Positions 51,968-62,055 are shown, counted from the stretch's first letter. The stretch: 64,000 bases of DNA from an uncultured Deferribacteres bacterium (GCA_913009825.1 CAJVYQ010000021.1:1-64000), one strand, 5' to 3'. Numbers and translations: made by a program. Notes: a model not told the origin generated them from the sequence alone.

Positions 51968-53239
51968 ATGACACCTGCCCAAATTGAAGAAGCCTACAGC
52001 ATTGCCAAAGAACGCTATGGCGAATACGATGTCGATACAGCAGAAAAAATGGAACAATTAAAAAATATTTCCGTTTCGCTCCAGTGCTGGCAGGGAGACG
52101 ATGTGGGCGGTTTTGAAAAACCGCAGGCTCGACTTGAAGGCGGCGGAATTCAAATAACGGGTAATTATCCGGGAAAAGCGAATACAATTGAAGAATTGCG
52201 CATGGATCTGGAAAAAGTTTATTCACTGCTCCCCGCTACTCACAGACTGAATTTGCATGCCATGTACGGTGAATTCGGCGGGAAAATTGTCGACAGAGAT
52301 GAGATTGAAAAACAGCATTTTCAGGGTTGGATCGATTGGGCAAAGTCGCAACACCTCAAACTGGATTTTAATGCGACCTGTTTTTCTCACCCAAAGGCGG
52401 ATGCGGGCTTCACGCTGAGCAGCAAAGACGGAGAAATCCGGGCTTTCTGGATTGAACATGTGCGCCGCTGCCGGGAGATCAGCGCTTTCATGGGCGCCGA
52501 ATTAGACAGCCCGTGTATTCATAATCTCTGGATTCCCGACGGTTCAAAAGATATTCCCGTGGATAGATTCACCCACCGCCGGCTGCTGAAGGAATCGCTG
52601 GACGAAATCTATTCGGTCGATTGGGATCCGGCCGTACTGAAAGATTCCCTGGAAAGCAAGTTGTTCGGCATCGGCAGTGAATCGTTTGTTGTGGGTTCCC
52701 ATGAGTTTTACTTAGGATATGCCATTGCCAACAACAAAATGGTTTGCCTGGATATGGGGCATTTTCACCCGACTGAATCTGTAGCAGATAAAATTTCTGC
52801 GCTGTTGCAATTTTCCGATGAACTGCTGCTGCATGTCAGCCGCGGTGTGAGGTGGGACAGCGATCATGTGGTCATCTTCAACGATGATGTGAAAAATCTG
52901 TTCGCCGAAATCATCCGCAGCGACGCCTTGCACCGGGTCCACGTGGCGCTGGATTTTTTTGATGCCGGCATCAACCGAATCGGCGCCTGGGTCATCGGTA
53001 CAAGAACTGCACTCAAGGCGGTTTTACTCGCTTTGCTGGAACCGCGCCGGCGGCTCCTTCGCTTCGAAGAAGAAGGCGATTTCGCTTCCCGGCTTGCTCT
53101 GTTGGAAGCGATAAAAACCCTGCCTTTCGGCGCGGTTTGGGATTACTATTGTGCCGGCATGAATGTGCCCACGGAAACCGTTTGGATGGATGAAGTGAAA
53201 AAATATGAGCGGAATGTGCTGAGCAAAAGAAGTTCCTGA
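51968..53239 (+). CDS. rhaA: L-rhamnose isomerase
   Basis: 423 residues from the ATG at 51968 (AAAGGG seven bases upstream); the in-frame TTG at 51938 would add ten residues with no ribosome site. Family blocks include ISVSLQCWQGDDVGGFE, LNLHAMYGEFGGK, DFNATCFSHPKADAGFTLSS and GSHEFYLGYAIANNKMVCLD followed by MGHFHPTE. HVSRGVRWDSDHVVIFND completes the metal-binding His/Asp/Glu set of the barrel. The enzyme converts L-rhamnose to L-rhamnulose and often also acts on other aldoses such as L-mannose, D-allose or L-lyxose. No rhamnulokinase or aldolase gene follows. Confidence 0.93.
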   Translation: MTPAQIEEAYSIAKERYGEYDVDTAEKMEQLKNISVSLQCWQGDDVGGFEKPQARLEGGGIQITGNYPGKANTIEELRMDLEKVYSLLPATHRLNLHAMYGEFGGKIVDRDEIEKQHFQGWIDWAKSQHLKLDFNATCFSHPKADAGFTLSSKDGEIRAFWIEHVRRCREISAFMGAELDSPCIHNLWIPDGSKDIPVDRFTHRRLLKESLDEIYSVDWDPAVLKDSLESKLFGIGSESFVVGSHEFYLGYAIANNKMVCLDMGHFHPTESVADKISALLQFSDELLLHVSRGVRWDSDHVVIFNDDVKNLFAEIIRSDALHRVHVALDFFDAGINRIGAWVIGTRTALKAVLLALLEPRRRLLRFEEEGDFASRLALLEAIKTLPFGAVWDYYCAGMNVPTETVWMDEVKKYERNVLSKRSS

Positions 53240-53243
53240 TCGA

Positions 53244-54854
53244 TTACTTCCCGGCAGCATGTTTTTTCCGCCGGGATTTGTCTTCTTTGGCAACTTTTAC
53301 CAGAATCCGTTTGCCTTTTTTTTCTTTTGTGAAAAAGTGCAGAATCTGTTCGGCTTCTTTGAACGGAACGGTGATCAGTGAGTAACCGTCGGAAATCTGA
53401 ACATTATCAATCTTATTCTCTTCCACGCCCACTTTTTTTTGGATAAATTCCACGATCTTTCTTTTGGTCATGCGGTCTCTTTTCCCGCGGGCAATGAACA
53501 GACGTGTTTTCCCCTTTATCTGCGGATAGCTGTCTCTTATTTCGTTGTAATTTTTCGGATCCAATTGATCCTGAAAAGTGTATTGCAGCACGCCGGCGAC
53601 GATGTTTTCCGCCTTGGTCTCATCTAAAAGTTCCCTGGCCATACAAAGAAATTCAGGAGATATCTCGCCAATGACCATCCGCTCGATCTCCTCTTTTATG
53701 CGATTCCTTTTTATGTCGATGAGTTCCCTGACCCGGGGCAGTTTTTCTTTTCGGATATCGGTTTTGGCCGCTTTTTGAATATACATCAGTTTACGGTATT
53801 CCTCCGGTGTGATGAAGGTTATGGCGGTTCCTTCTTTTCCGGCGCGGCCGGTGCGGCCGATTCTGTGAACATAAGCATCCGGGTCCTGCGGGATCGCATA
53901 ATTGATTACATGGGTCAGATCATGGATGTCGATGCCTCGAGCCGCTACATCCGTTGCCACAAGAATAGTGATGCGTTTGTTTTTAAATTTGCTCAGAATT
54001 TTTTCCCGCTGTGCCTGCGAAAGATCCCCATGGAGACCTTCGGCATCGTAGCCCCGTTCCATCAACCGGGTGGCGATGGTATCCACATCCACCTTGGTGC
54101 GACAGAAAACGAGGCCGTAAAAATCAATTTCCATATCGATGATGCGGCAGAGCGCTTCAAATTTATCTCTTGCGGGAACTTCAAAATATATCTGATCCGT
54201 TAAATCGACGGTAATTTTCTCTTGGTCAACCTTAATAAGTTCGTAATCTTTCATGTGGTTGCGGGCGATGGCAACGATCTCTTTGGGCATGGTGGCGGAA
54301 AAAAGCAGTGTGATTCGGTTCGGATTGGTGGCGGAAAGGATCTGTTTCACATCTTCAATGAAACCCATGTTCAGCATCTCATCCGCCTCGTCCAATACAA
54401 CATAAGAAACTTGACTTAAGTCGAGCGTTTTCCTTTTGATGTGATCGATGATCCTGCCCGGTGTTCCGACAACTATATCCACACCTTTTTTCAGACGTTT
54501 CAGTTGCAGCTCCATGGATTGTCCGCCGTAAACGGGAATGATTTTCGTTTTTTTCTTGCCCTTCAGAGAATTGATCTCTTCGGAAACCTGGTTGGCCAGT
54601 TCACGGGTGGGAACAAGAACCAATACCTGAACATGTTTTCCCTGACTTTTTATTCTTTCCAGAACCGGCAGTCCGAACGCGGCTGTTTTCCCGGTGCCGG
54701 TTTGTGCTTGTCCCACCAGGTCTTTTTCACTTTCCAGTAAAATAGGAATGATCTTTTCCTGAATAGGTGTGGGTTCTTCGAACCCCTTTTTCTTTAAAGC
54801 CAACAGCGTACTGTTTGACAGTCCGAATTTAGCAAATTTTTGCATTGTTTCCAT
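53244..54854 (-). CDS. deaD: DEAD-box ATP-dependent RNA helicase with DbpA-type RNA-binding tail
   Basis: 536 residues. All helicase motifs are present in order: PTPIQEKIIPILL (Q), AQTGTGKTAAF (I), PTRELANQV (Ia), TPGRIIDH (Ib), VLDEADEMLNMGF (II), LFSATMP (III), GLVFCRTKVDVDTIATRL (IV), ATDVAARGIDI (V) and HRIGRTGRAG (VI). The C-terminus (about 440-515) is a DbpA-like RNA-binding domain (KTRLFIARGKRDRMTKRKIV ... VQISDGYSLITVPFKEAEQI) followed by a basic tail. CsdA/DeaD-type enzymes unwind RNA in ribosome assembly and mRNA decay, often at low temperature. It ends four bases from the convergent rhaA stop. Confidence 0.95.
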   Translation of the reverse strand: METMQKFAKFGLSNSTLLALKKKGFEEPTPIQEKIIPILLESEKDLVGQAQTGTGKTAAFGLPVLERIKSQGKHVQVLVLVPTRELANQVSEEINSLKGKKKTKIIPVYGGQSMELQLKRLKKGVDIVVGTPGRIIDHIKRKTLDLSQVSYVVLDEADEMLNMGFIEDVKQILSATNPNRITLLFSATMPKEIVAIARNHMKDYELIKVDQEKITVDLTDQIYFEVPARDKFEALCRIIDMEIDFYGLVFCRTKVDVDTIATRLMERGYDAEGLHGDLSQAQREKILSKFKNKRITILVATDVAARGIDIHDLTHVINYAIPQDPDAYVHRIGRTGRAGKEGTAITFITPEEYRKLMYIQKAAKTDIRKEKLPRVRELIDIKRNRIKEEIERMVIGEISPEFLCMARELLDETKAENIVAGVLQYTFQDQLDPKNYNEIRDSYPQIKGKTRLFIARGKRDRMTKRKIVEFIQKKVGVEENKIDNVQISDGYSLITVPFKEAEQILHFFTKEKKGKRILVKVAKEDKSRRKKHAAGK

Positions 54855-55121
54855 TTTTTATCTGATCCTCGTTTCATTTTGTCCGGCGCAAAAAAATGCT
54901 GAATATTGCGCAAGAATTTCATTTACCTCTTCTTTAGATATGTCTTTAATAAAATAGTGACATTATTATTAAAAAAACAAATATTTAATTTTGTGATTCT
55001 GTAAATGACCAACAAAAAATGGGTGTAAGCCTATTTAGGGAATTGTGCGAAGATGCAAAGAGTCGCATAAACCTGCGCTTGATTTCTTGTTCCATCCTGA
55101 ATAAGTACACATTTTCTATGC
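54855..55121. other. Upstream region of the helicase gene
   Basis: No gene seen. It contains the helicase promoter region (AT-rich, about 54930-55010) and the 3' end region of rfbC. Confidence 0.4.
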
Positions 55122-55676
55122 TCAATACCGAAAAGGAATGTCGGCATTTTGCAGCAACGGCATGTTCTTATCTCTGTCGGAAAGTTTTGGCGCCGTAACC
55201 GGCCATTCGATCCCAATCACCGGATCGTTCCAGGCGATTCCCCCCTCATTCTCCGGTGAGTACTCGGCGGAAACTTTGTAGGTAAAATCCGCCGTTTCGC
55301 TGACCACGCAAAAACCGTGGGCAAAACCGGGCGGGATGTAAAGCATTCCCGCCCCTTCAGCGGAGAGGGTTGCCCCCACCCATTTGCCAAAAGTAGGCGA
55401 TCCCTTGCGAATATCCACAGCCACGTCGAAGACCTTGCCGGAGAAAACCATAACTAACTTGGCCTGTGCCACCGGCGGTTTTTGAAAATGCAGGCCGCGT
55501 AAAACGCCTTGATTTGAGTGGGAGTAGTTGTCCTGTATAAATTGATCTTCGATACCGTTAGCGGCAAATTCAAATTTTTTGTAGGTTTCCATAAAAAATC
55601 CGCGTAGGTCGCCAAATTTTTTTGCCCGAATTAAAACAACGTCCGGAATCTCTAATTTTCTAAATTGGAATGGCAT
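55122..55676 (-). CDS. rfbC: dTDP-4-dehydrorhamnose 3,5-epimerase
   Basis: 184 residues, normal length. FGDLRGFFMETYKKFEFAAN, IQDNYSHSNQGVLRGLHFQK (catalytic His in RGLHF), AKLVMVFSGKVFDVAVDIRK, YIPPGFAHGFCVVSETADFT and EGGIAWNDPVIGIEWP are the family blocks. The enzyme epimerises dTDP-4-keto-6-deoxyglucose at C3 and C5, the third step to dTDP-L-rhamnose for surface glycans. The usual partners rfbA, rfbB and rfbD are not in the window. It is unrelated in pathway to the catabolic rhaA nearby, though both concern rhamnose. Confidence 0.95.
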   Translation of the reverse strand: MPFQFRKLEIPDVVLIRAKKFGDLRGFFMETYKKFEFAANGIEDQFIQDNYSHSNQGVLRGLHFQKPPVAQAKLVMVFSGKVFDVAVDIRKGSPTFGKWVGATLSAEGAGMLYIPPGFAHGFCVVSETADFTYKVSAEYSPENEGGIAWNDPVIGIEWPVTAPKLSDRDKNMPLLQNADIPFRY

Positions 55677-55755
55677 GATTTTGTTCTTCCCTGAATAGTT
55701 TTCCAGTTATCCGGTTATTTATTCTATTTTCGGTAAAAAAGGTAAAAAAATCAAA

Positions 55756-56070
55756 TTATGCAAATTTTGCCGTTGAAATGCCTACCAGAATTCCCAGAAT
55801 TGCCGACATGACTAGAATCGGAATTATGCTTTTTGTGTCCTCTTTGGCTACAATTGTCACGATGGGTAGAGCCGACAACTCGGCAATGACCAACCCCTGC
55901 AGCCACGGGGCGAGCGGCATTTGCACATAAGAGATGATGATCCCCAGTACAATCCAATGGATAAATGCGGAGATGTTCGCGTATTTATCCAGTTTTTGAA
56001 GCAGCATGGGAATTACATCGATAACTCCGGCAATACCACCGATGATGATGGAAATGATTAATTTGTCCAT
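55756..56070 (-). CDS. Small membrane protein of unknown function
   Basis: 104 residues with about three to four hydrophobic segments (LIISIIIGGIAGVIDVIPML, AFIHWIVLGIIISYVQMPLA, WLQGLVIAELSALPIVTIVA, IIPILVMSAILGILVGISTA). Glycines and short polar loops between the segments suggest a compact inner-membrane protein. No family recognised with confidence. It lies alone between rfbC and a non-coding region. Confidence 0.7.
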   Translation of the reverse strand: MDKLIISIIIGGIAGVIDVIPMLLQKLDKYANISAFIHWIVLGIIISYVQMPLAPWLQGLVIAELSALPIVTIVAKEDTKSIIPILVMSAILGILVGISTAKFA

Positions 56071-56905
56071 GTTCGGTTCCCGGTTTTAGTTTGAATGTGA
56101 TATTTTATCACTGTCTGAAAATTTTTACCTTTCTAAGATTGAGCTTCCTCACTTCTTCTCAGGTGGAAGATAGGCATCCTTGCCGAAGTAAGCAGGCCTG
56201 CTCAAGCGGGCAAGGAAGATCATTTAACCTGAAATATCATTCAGCCACAAAGACACAAAGTTTTAAAAACAATAAACGTAACTATTCAGCCAGGCTCTCT
56301 AACTTTGGCGGAATCACACTTCGACTCTCCGCCAAGTGTGGTTGTTTTGTCCGGTCTGAGCCCTTCGACCAGCTCAGGATAAACCCTGCTAAGAGGTGAA
56401 AAAAGGGGGACAATTATTACGTCCCTTCAGGGCTATGGAAAAATAGAATATACATTAACCCCGGGCTCTTCCCGGGGCTGATTTATTCCACCCTTTCAGG
56501 GTAATGAGAATTTACAGGAATATGCTCTGAAAGAGCAACATATTTCAGCCCGGTGCGAAGCGCCGGGATTTGAAGTAACCGGAACCTGGTATCAGCCCTG
56601 AGGGGGCTAAATAAATCGTAAAAAACAATGCCTGTATACGGCAATAAATGAGGTTGAGGATAACCCTTTTATTAATTCCTGAATTGAGCTATTCTTTTGT
56701 TTTTAAGTTTGTTACTGTTACCAAACGGGTTGATGGTTTTCGTGTAAATTCTGTTGGCGATTCAGCGAATTGCCCTACAATCGCTCAATTCAGGTAATTA
56801 TAAGGCGGAATTTTTCAAAGAACTAAAATGTTGCCAAAGTTTAATAAATTATTCGGTCAAATCAAAATAGTAATGTTTTCGGCATTAAGCGGCGAAATGA
56901 TTTTT
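56071..56905. other. Long non-coding region with clustered hairpins
   Basis: 835 bases without an accepted gene. The middle (56420-56605) is a cluster of short palindromes. The flanks hold assorted repeat-like sequence such as GAGCCCTTCGACCAGCTCAGGA (56356-56377), a block found in intergenic DNA of many genomes. The promoter region of the small membrane protein lies at its left end. Confidence 0.5.
56420..56605. repeat. Cluster of REP-like palindromes
   Basis: In order: CCCTTCAGGG; CCCCGGG-CTCTT-CCCGGGG (56459-56477); ACCCTTTCAGGGT; GCTCT-GAA-AGAGC (56524-56536); CCCGG-N9-CCGGG (56549-56567); and GCCCTGAGGGGGC. Such arrays of CCCTnnAGGG-type hairpins are common between genes in FCB and other genomes and may be relics of small mobile elements. 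Confidence 0.6.
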
Positions 56906-57643
56906 TCAGGCGGAATAACGAAATTGACCGGAGTGTACTTTGTTCTGCAGAATCCCTAATTCAAGTAATCTGAAACTTAACAATTGCAGAGGGGCCGGCA
57001 ATAATTGGTGGACTTTTTCTGCGAGCCGGCGGGTATATTCTTCAAAAGACATCAAGGTCAAATGATGTTCTTTGTAAATGAGCGGTGGGAAATACCCGAG
57101 TTGGTGCAATGCCGTTATTATTTTCGCTTCAGGGAGCAGGAGTTCTCTGGCAAAAAAGTTGGCCTGTTGGTCTAAAATGCTAATGTCTTTTCCCCCCATG
57201 TTGCCGATCTCGGCATAGGTGGATGCAAGACGGCATTCTTCAAACAGATCCAATTGGCGGCGAAAGCGCCTGAATACCGGCGCGTGCAGAACCCAATGAC
57301 CGATCTCATGGGCAATGATAACCGGCAGCCAGTAACTTTCCGGAGTGATAATTCTGTGATACTCTTCACCGAGGATGAGGATTTCGCCGGTTAACGGATA
57401 GAGCGCCGAGATGCAGTTGCCTAAGACATCCTTTTCTGCCGCCCTCACGGAAAGTCCGCCGGTTTTTTCCACATAATTTAGTGTTATGGAAATAATATCG
57501 GCTACTTCCGCAATTTTTTCGCCGTCCTCTTCGAAAGCGGGTGAATTATTCAGTCTTTCATTATAAAATATTTTTGCGGCGGAAAACAATTCTTCGGCAA
57601 ATGTACGAATACGGGAATGGGAAAATTTAAATTTATTTTCCAT
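56906..57643 (-). CDS. ImmA/IrrE-type zinc metallopeptidase
   Basis: 245 residues from the ATG at 57641-57643; 19 further codons upstream are in frame but look non-coding. The zinc site is LPVIIAHEIGHWVLHAPVFR (HEIGH, the HExxH motif). ISILDQQANFFARELLLPEA is the DxxANxFAAxLLMP block of the ImmA/IrrE family and should supply the third ligand. ImmA-type enzymes cut repressors of mobile elements or stress regulons. No helix-turn-helix domain is fused and no repressor partner gene lies next to it, so the target is unknown. Confidence 0.85.
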   Translation of the reverse strand: MENKFKFSHSRIRTFAEELFSAAKIFYNERLNNSPAFEEDGEKIAEVADIISITLNYVEKTGGLSVRAAEKDVLGNCISALYPLTGEILILGEEYHRIITPESYWLPVIIAHEIGHWVLHAPVFRRFRRQLDLFEECRLASTYAEIGNMGGKDISILDQQANFFARELLLPEAKIITALHQLGYFPPLIYKEHHLTLMSFEEYTRRLAEKVHQLLPAPLQLLSFRLLELGILQNKVHSGQFRYSA

Positions 57644-58021
57644 GATTTTACGGCCAATATTGTTTTTATATTTGAAACGATTCGGCCCCCCAAAACACAA
57701 GAAAGCATCAGAAAAATAACAGAAAAATAATTTCTTGGTAAATTATCTATGAGGATGAAAAGGAAAAAAGTCAGTGTTCATCCTGTAAAAAAATAAGTTT
57801 AATTGTTATATTCTATCTGATCTGAATCACTGTATATTTTTAATTTATACACAAATCCGGCCAAAAACAAGGTGAATTTTTAATCCGTGTAATTTACTCC
57901 ACACTTGCGGCGATTTCAGTGAGATTAAAATTAACCGGAAAAAATCTTGCCAATTGGTAATGAAATATGTATTTTATGTGAATCCATTCTGAAAAATATT
58001 TGTCATCGAGACAGCGCTGAA
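57644..58021. other. Divergent intergenic region between the metallopeptidase and nhaC
   Basis: No gene seen. It must contain promoters for both flanking genes. An in-frame extension of nhaC back to 57947 exists but lacks a ribosome site. Confidence 0.45.
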
Positions 58022-59428
58022 ATGAAATTGAAAAAAAGAGAACCGTCACTTTTTATTGCTCTTCTTCCCCTGGCCGCAATCGCCCTTTTTCTGGGTGTCG
58101 GTTACGGCGTTTTTCATATTCAATCGGAATCGCTTTTGGTTTCCGCCGCCTTCGTCACCGGAATCATCGCCGCCGGTTTGGGCTATTCCTGGAAGGAGAT
58201 GGAAGAAGGGATCGTTGCCAGTATCGGCAAAGCTATGCCGGCCATGTTAATTGTGATCACCGTAGGTATTTTAATCGGTTCCTGGATCGCCTGTGGTACT
58301 ATTCCGATGATGATCTATTACGGCATCAAACTTATCTCGCCTAAATATTTTCTTGTTACCGCCAGTATCGTTTGCAGTCTGGTTTCGTTATTTACCGGCA
58401 CATCCTGGGGAACGGTTGGCACAATCGGTGTAGCGTTTATCGGCGTGGCAAAGGGACTTGGCATCCCTGTGGCGCCCGCGGCCGGCGCCATTGTGGCCGG
58501 CGCTTATTTTGGCGACAAGCTTTCACCCTTTTCCGATACAACCAATTTAGCGCCTATCGTCGCCAGAAGCAATCTGTTCGATCATATCCGTCATCTTCTC
58601 TGGACCACCACGCCCGCTTGGCTGATCGGCCTGGTGCTTTATTTTTTCATCGGTTTGAAATACAGACCTGAATCGTTGGACAGCTCACAGATGGATCTGA
58701 TCCTGAATACGATATCTGTCCATTTCAATTTTAATGTACTGCTGTTGCTGCCGATGGTGATCGTCCTTTATTACGCGGTTCGAAAAAAACCGACCATCCC
58801 CGGCATGTTGATTGCCAGTTTCACTGCAATGCTGCTGGGACTGATTTTTCAGGGCAGTTCCGTGGCGGAAAGTCTGGGCGCCATGGCTGTGGGGTATAAA
58901 TCGCAAACCGGCGTTGCCGTTGTGGATAACCTCATTTCCCGTGGCGGTATGGCGGGAATGATGCACGTGACACTTATCGCATTTTGCGCTTTTGCTTTTG
59001 CCGGAATTGCCCAGAGCTCCGGCATGCTGGATGTGATTTTAAAACATCTGCTGAGAGTCGCCAAAACGCCGGGCAAGCTGATCGCCGCAACGGTTGGTTC
59101 AGGTATCGCCGTAGCGTTGATGACCGGAAGCTCTTTCCTGTCGATTTTGGTACCGGGGGAACTTTACGCGCCGGCTTTTAAAAAAATGAATCTGGCGGCC
59201 AAGAATCTCTCTCGAACCACTGAAGATTCCGGCACGGTCATCGTCCCGCTGGTGCCGTGGAGCATGGCCGGCGTTTTCATGGCCGGTACGCTGAATGTGC
59301 CAACTTTAACTTATTTGCCGTTCACATTTATGTGTTACCTGGGGTTTGTGTTCGCTTTGATCTACGGATTTACCGGGTTCGCCATTGCGCCGTGCATCCG
59401 GGAGGACGAAACGGTGCCCGGCAGTTGA
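58022..59428 (+). CDS. nhaC: NhaC-family Na+/H+ antiporter
   Basis: 468 residues from the ATG at 58022 (MKLKKREPSLFIALLPLAAI), which puts a short basic stretch before the first membrane segment as usual. About 11-12 transmembrane segments are apparent. Family blocks are LFTGTSWGTVGTIGVAFIGV, AGAIVAGAYFGDKLSPFSDT with TNLAP, MTGSSFLSILVPGELYAPAF and NLSRTTEDSGTVIVPLVPWS. It exchanges sodium for protons across the inner membrane. Some family members instead swap malate and lactate or arginine and ornithine, and sequence alone cannot exclude that. The 95-base gap to the following carboxypeptidase gene leaves co-transcription open. Confidence 0.93.
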   Translation: MKLKKREPSLFIALLPLAAIALFLGVGYGVFHIQSESLLVSAAFVTGIIAAGLGYSWKEMEEGIVASIGKAMPAMLIVITVGILIGSWIACGTIPMMIYYGIKLISPKYFLVTASIVCSLVSLFTGTSWGTVGTIGVAFIGVAKGLGIPVAPAAGAIVAGAYFGDKLSPFSDTTNLAPIVARSNLFDHIRHLLWTTTPAWLIGLVLYFFIGLKYRPESLDSSQMDLILNTISVHFNFNVLLLLPMVIVLYYAVRKKPTIPGMLIASFTAMLLGLIFQGSSVAESLGAMAVGYKSQTGVAVVDNLISRGGMAGMMHVTLIAFCAFAFAGIAQSSGMLDVILKHLLRVAKTPGKLIAATVGSGIAVALMTGSSFLSILVPGELYAPAFKKMNLAAKNLSRTTEDSGTVIVPLVPWSMAGVFMAGTLNVPTLTYLPFTFMCYLGFVFALIYGFTGFAIAPCIREDETVPGS

Positions 59429-59523
59429 AAAATGCAGCACGAAAAATGTTTTCCATCCAGTTCGATAAATTCGCCCCATCTGTTTAATCTTATTTCGAAA
59501 TGAGAACAAAAAAGGAACATTCA

Positions 59524-62055
59524 ATGAAAAAGTATCTTTCCTCTGTTTTTGTAGCTGTCTTTCTGTTCTCCCACTGTTTGTTGGGGCAGACGGTTACCGG
59601 TCCGGAAACCTTTTTCGGCTTTCGGCCGGGCAGCGATACCAAAATAGCCGGTTGGCGGCAGATTGTAGATTATTTTAAAATGTTGGACGAAGCTTCGCCC
59701 AAAATCAAAGTGCGGGAAATTGGCAGATCGACCAATGACCATCCGTTTATTTTGGCAGTCATTTCTTCGGCAGCAAACATGAACAATCTGGAAACGCTGC
59801 GTTCGATCAGCAAAAACATTGCCATGGGCCGGGCGTCCAAAACATCCGTTGCCAAAGGCAAAACAGTTGTGCTGATCACCTGCAGTATCCATGCCACGGA
59901 GATTGGCGCGGCACAGATGTCTCCGGAACTTGCTTATGACCTGATAACAAACCGGGACCCGCGTGCCGAACGGATTCTGGATGAAGTCGTTTTTCTTCTG
60001 ATCCCTTCATTCAATCCGGATGGATTGATCATGGTGAAGGAGTGGTACGATCGCTATCTGAACACTCCGTACGAAGGCAGCCGCATGCCCTGGTTGTATC
60101 ATCCGTACGTGGGACATGATAATAATCGGGACGCGTTTATGATGACCCAGGTGGAATCCCGGCTGGTGAATAAAATTCTGTACGAAAATTGGTTCCCGCA
60201 GATTTACCTGGATATGCATCAGATGGGCAGCCGCGGCGCCAGAATTTTCTTACCTCCTTTTGCCGATCCGGTCAATCCCAACATCGATCCACTGATCGTA
60301 AAAGAGAATTCATTGCTTGGCGAATATATGACCACCGACCTGCAAGCGAAAGAATTTAAAGGCGTGCTCACCCGTTCGCCTTTCACCCATTGGTGGCAGG
60401 GGGGATTTCTGCGCACCGCCTGGTTTCACAACACCGTTGGCATTCTCAGCGAATTGGCATCGGCGCGTTTGGCCAGCCCAATTTTCCAGGGAAAATCGGA
60501 TTTACAGTTCAATACCGCAACCGGCAACGAGAACGGTGCCACGGTTAGTTTTCCGGATCCCTGGCCGGGAGGTTGGTGGCGACTGCGCGATATTTTAAAT
60601 TATGATCTGGAAGCTGCCTTCTCGCTGCTCCATTTTTCTGCGCTGCACAGAGAAGAATTTCTGGTAAATAAGAACCGCATGGCGCAGCGGGCAGTGGAAA
60701 AGGGAAAAAATGAACCGCCGTACGCTTATGTTCTGCCTGCTCAACAGTGGGACGAAACGGCCATGTTCAATCTGCTGCAAACATTCCGCAAACTTGGCCT
60801 GGAAATTCACCGGGCAGCGTCTGATTTTATGGCAGACGGCCGCAATTATGAAAGAGGAAGTTTTGTCATTTTATTGGCGCAGCCCTTCCGCGCCTGTGTG
60901 AAGGATCTGCTCAGTCCGCAGCATTACCCGGATATCCGGGAATATAAAGATGGCCCGCCGGTGCCTCCTTACGATAATGCCGGCTGGACCCTTTCGTACC
61001 AAATGGGCGTGGACGCTGTTGAAATTGTTCATCCTTTCGAGGCTGCTCTCGTCGAAACGGATCAAATTAAATTGCCGGAAGTACGGCCCGTTTCTCCCGG
61101 AAAATATGGCCTGCTTCTGGATTGCCGCCAAACCGATTCTTTCAAAGCAGTCAATAAAGGGTTCAAAGCCGGAGTAAAAATTTCCCGGCTGAAGAAGGCG
61201 ATAGTGATAAATAAACAACCCTTTCCGCCGGGCTGCTTCGTGTTGAAGGGGAATGAAAAGATACTGAATCAGATCGCCCGGGAATTGCATCTTTTTTTAC
61301 TCCCGTTGCAGCAGAAACCCGGTTTATCCCGGCCGCTCAAAAAAGTTCGTCTGGGTGTTTACCAACCCTGGACTGCCAGCATGCACGAAGGCTGGAGCCG
61401 CTGGGTTCTGGAAAATTTTTACTTTGATTATTCCACGTTGCACAATGCAGAAATCCGCGCCGGTGATCTGCAAAACCGTTACGATGCCATCTATCTGCCG
61501 GATATCGATGTAAAAACAATTTATTCCGGCAGGACGGGAGAGAATACTCCGCCGGAATACGCCGGGGGAATTGGTGCACAGGGCGCTGCCAATTTGAAAA
61601 GATTTGTGTCGTCCGGCGGTATCTTGATCACTATGGGCGCCTCTTCCGGTCTGCCGCTCAGCGACTTTGCCTTACCTGTGGTAGATATAACCAAAGATTT
61701 AAAAACAACCGATTTTTTCTGTCCCGGTTCCATTTTACGTATTCAAGTAAACCCGGATCATCCGTTGGGATACGGGATGAAAGCGGAAACCATGGCCTTT
61801 TTCTCCCGCAGTCCGGTCTTTAATATTATTCCGTCATTCCGGATGAAGCCGGAAGTTGTGGTGAAATATCCTGAATCCGACTTACTGAAAAGCGGATATC
61901 TGATTGGCGAAGAAAAAATTGCCAACGGCGCCGCAGTGGTGGAAATGACACTGGGAAAAGGGAGAATCATTCTCATCGGCTTTGATGCCGTCAACCGCGC
62001 GCAGGCGTACAACACATTTAAAATTTTTTTCAACGCGGTTTTGTCTGCGGGATAG
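59524..62055 (+). CDS. Secreted M14-family zinc carboxypeptidase
   Basis: 843 residues from the ATG at 59524 with a signal peptide (MKKYLSSVFVAVFLFSHCLL, then GQ). The M14 domain fills the first 330 residues. VLITCSIHATEIGAAQMSPE has the HxxE zinc ligands, FLLIPSFNPDGLIMVKEWYD is the usual NPDG block, and QIYLDMHQMGSRGARIFLPP has the distal His. GILSELASARLASPIFQ holds the likely catalytic Glu. The 500-residue C-terminal part, including a possible glutamine-amidotransferase-like fold (GGILITMGASSGLPLSD), is typical of large M14 proteins in FCB bacteria. It probably trims peptides outside the cell. The next gene is a close paralogue. Confidence 0.9.
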   Translation: MKKYLSSVFVAVFLFSHCLLGQTVTGPETFFGFRPGSDTKIAGWRQIVDYFKMLDEASPKIKVREIGRSTNDHPFILAVISSAANMNNLETLRSISKNIAMGRASKTSVAKGKTVVLITCSIHATEIGAAQMSPELAYDLITNRDPRAERILDEVVFLLIPSFNPDGLIMVKEWYDRYLNTPYEGSRMPWLYHPYVGHDNNRDAFMMTQVESRLVNKILYENWFPQIYLDMHQMGSRGARIFLPPFADPVNPNIDPLIVKENSLLGEYMTTDLQAKEFKGVLTRSPFTHWWQGGFLRTAWFHNTVGILSELASARLASPIFQGKSDLQFNTATGNENGATVSFPDPWPGGWWRLRDILNYDLEAAFSLLHFSALHREEFLVNKNRMAQRAVEKGKNEPPYAYVLPAQQWDETAMFNLLQTFRKLGLEIHRAASDFMADGRNYERGSFVILLAQPFRACVKDLLSPQHYPDIREYKDGPPVPPYDNAGWTLSYQMGVDAVEIVHPFEAALVETDQIKLPEVRPVSPGKYGLLLDCRQTDSFKAVNKGFKAGVKISRLKKAIVINKQPFPPGCFVLKGNEKILNQIARELHLFLLPLQQKPGLSRPLKKVRLGVYQPWTASMHEGWSRWVLENFYFDYSTLHNAEIRAGDLQNRYDAIYLPDIDVKTIYSGRTGENTPPEYAGGIGAQGAANLKRFVSSGGILITMGASSGLPLSDFALPVVDITKDLKTTDFFCPGSILRIQVNPDHPLGYGMKAETMAFFSRSPVFNIIPSFRMKPEVVVKYPESDLLKSGYLIGEEKIANGAAVVEMTLGKGRIILIGFDAVNRAQAYNTFKIFFNAVLSAG

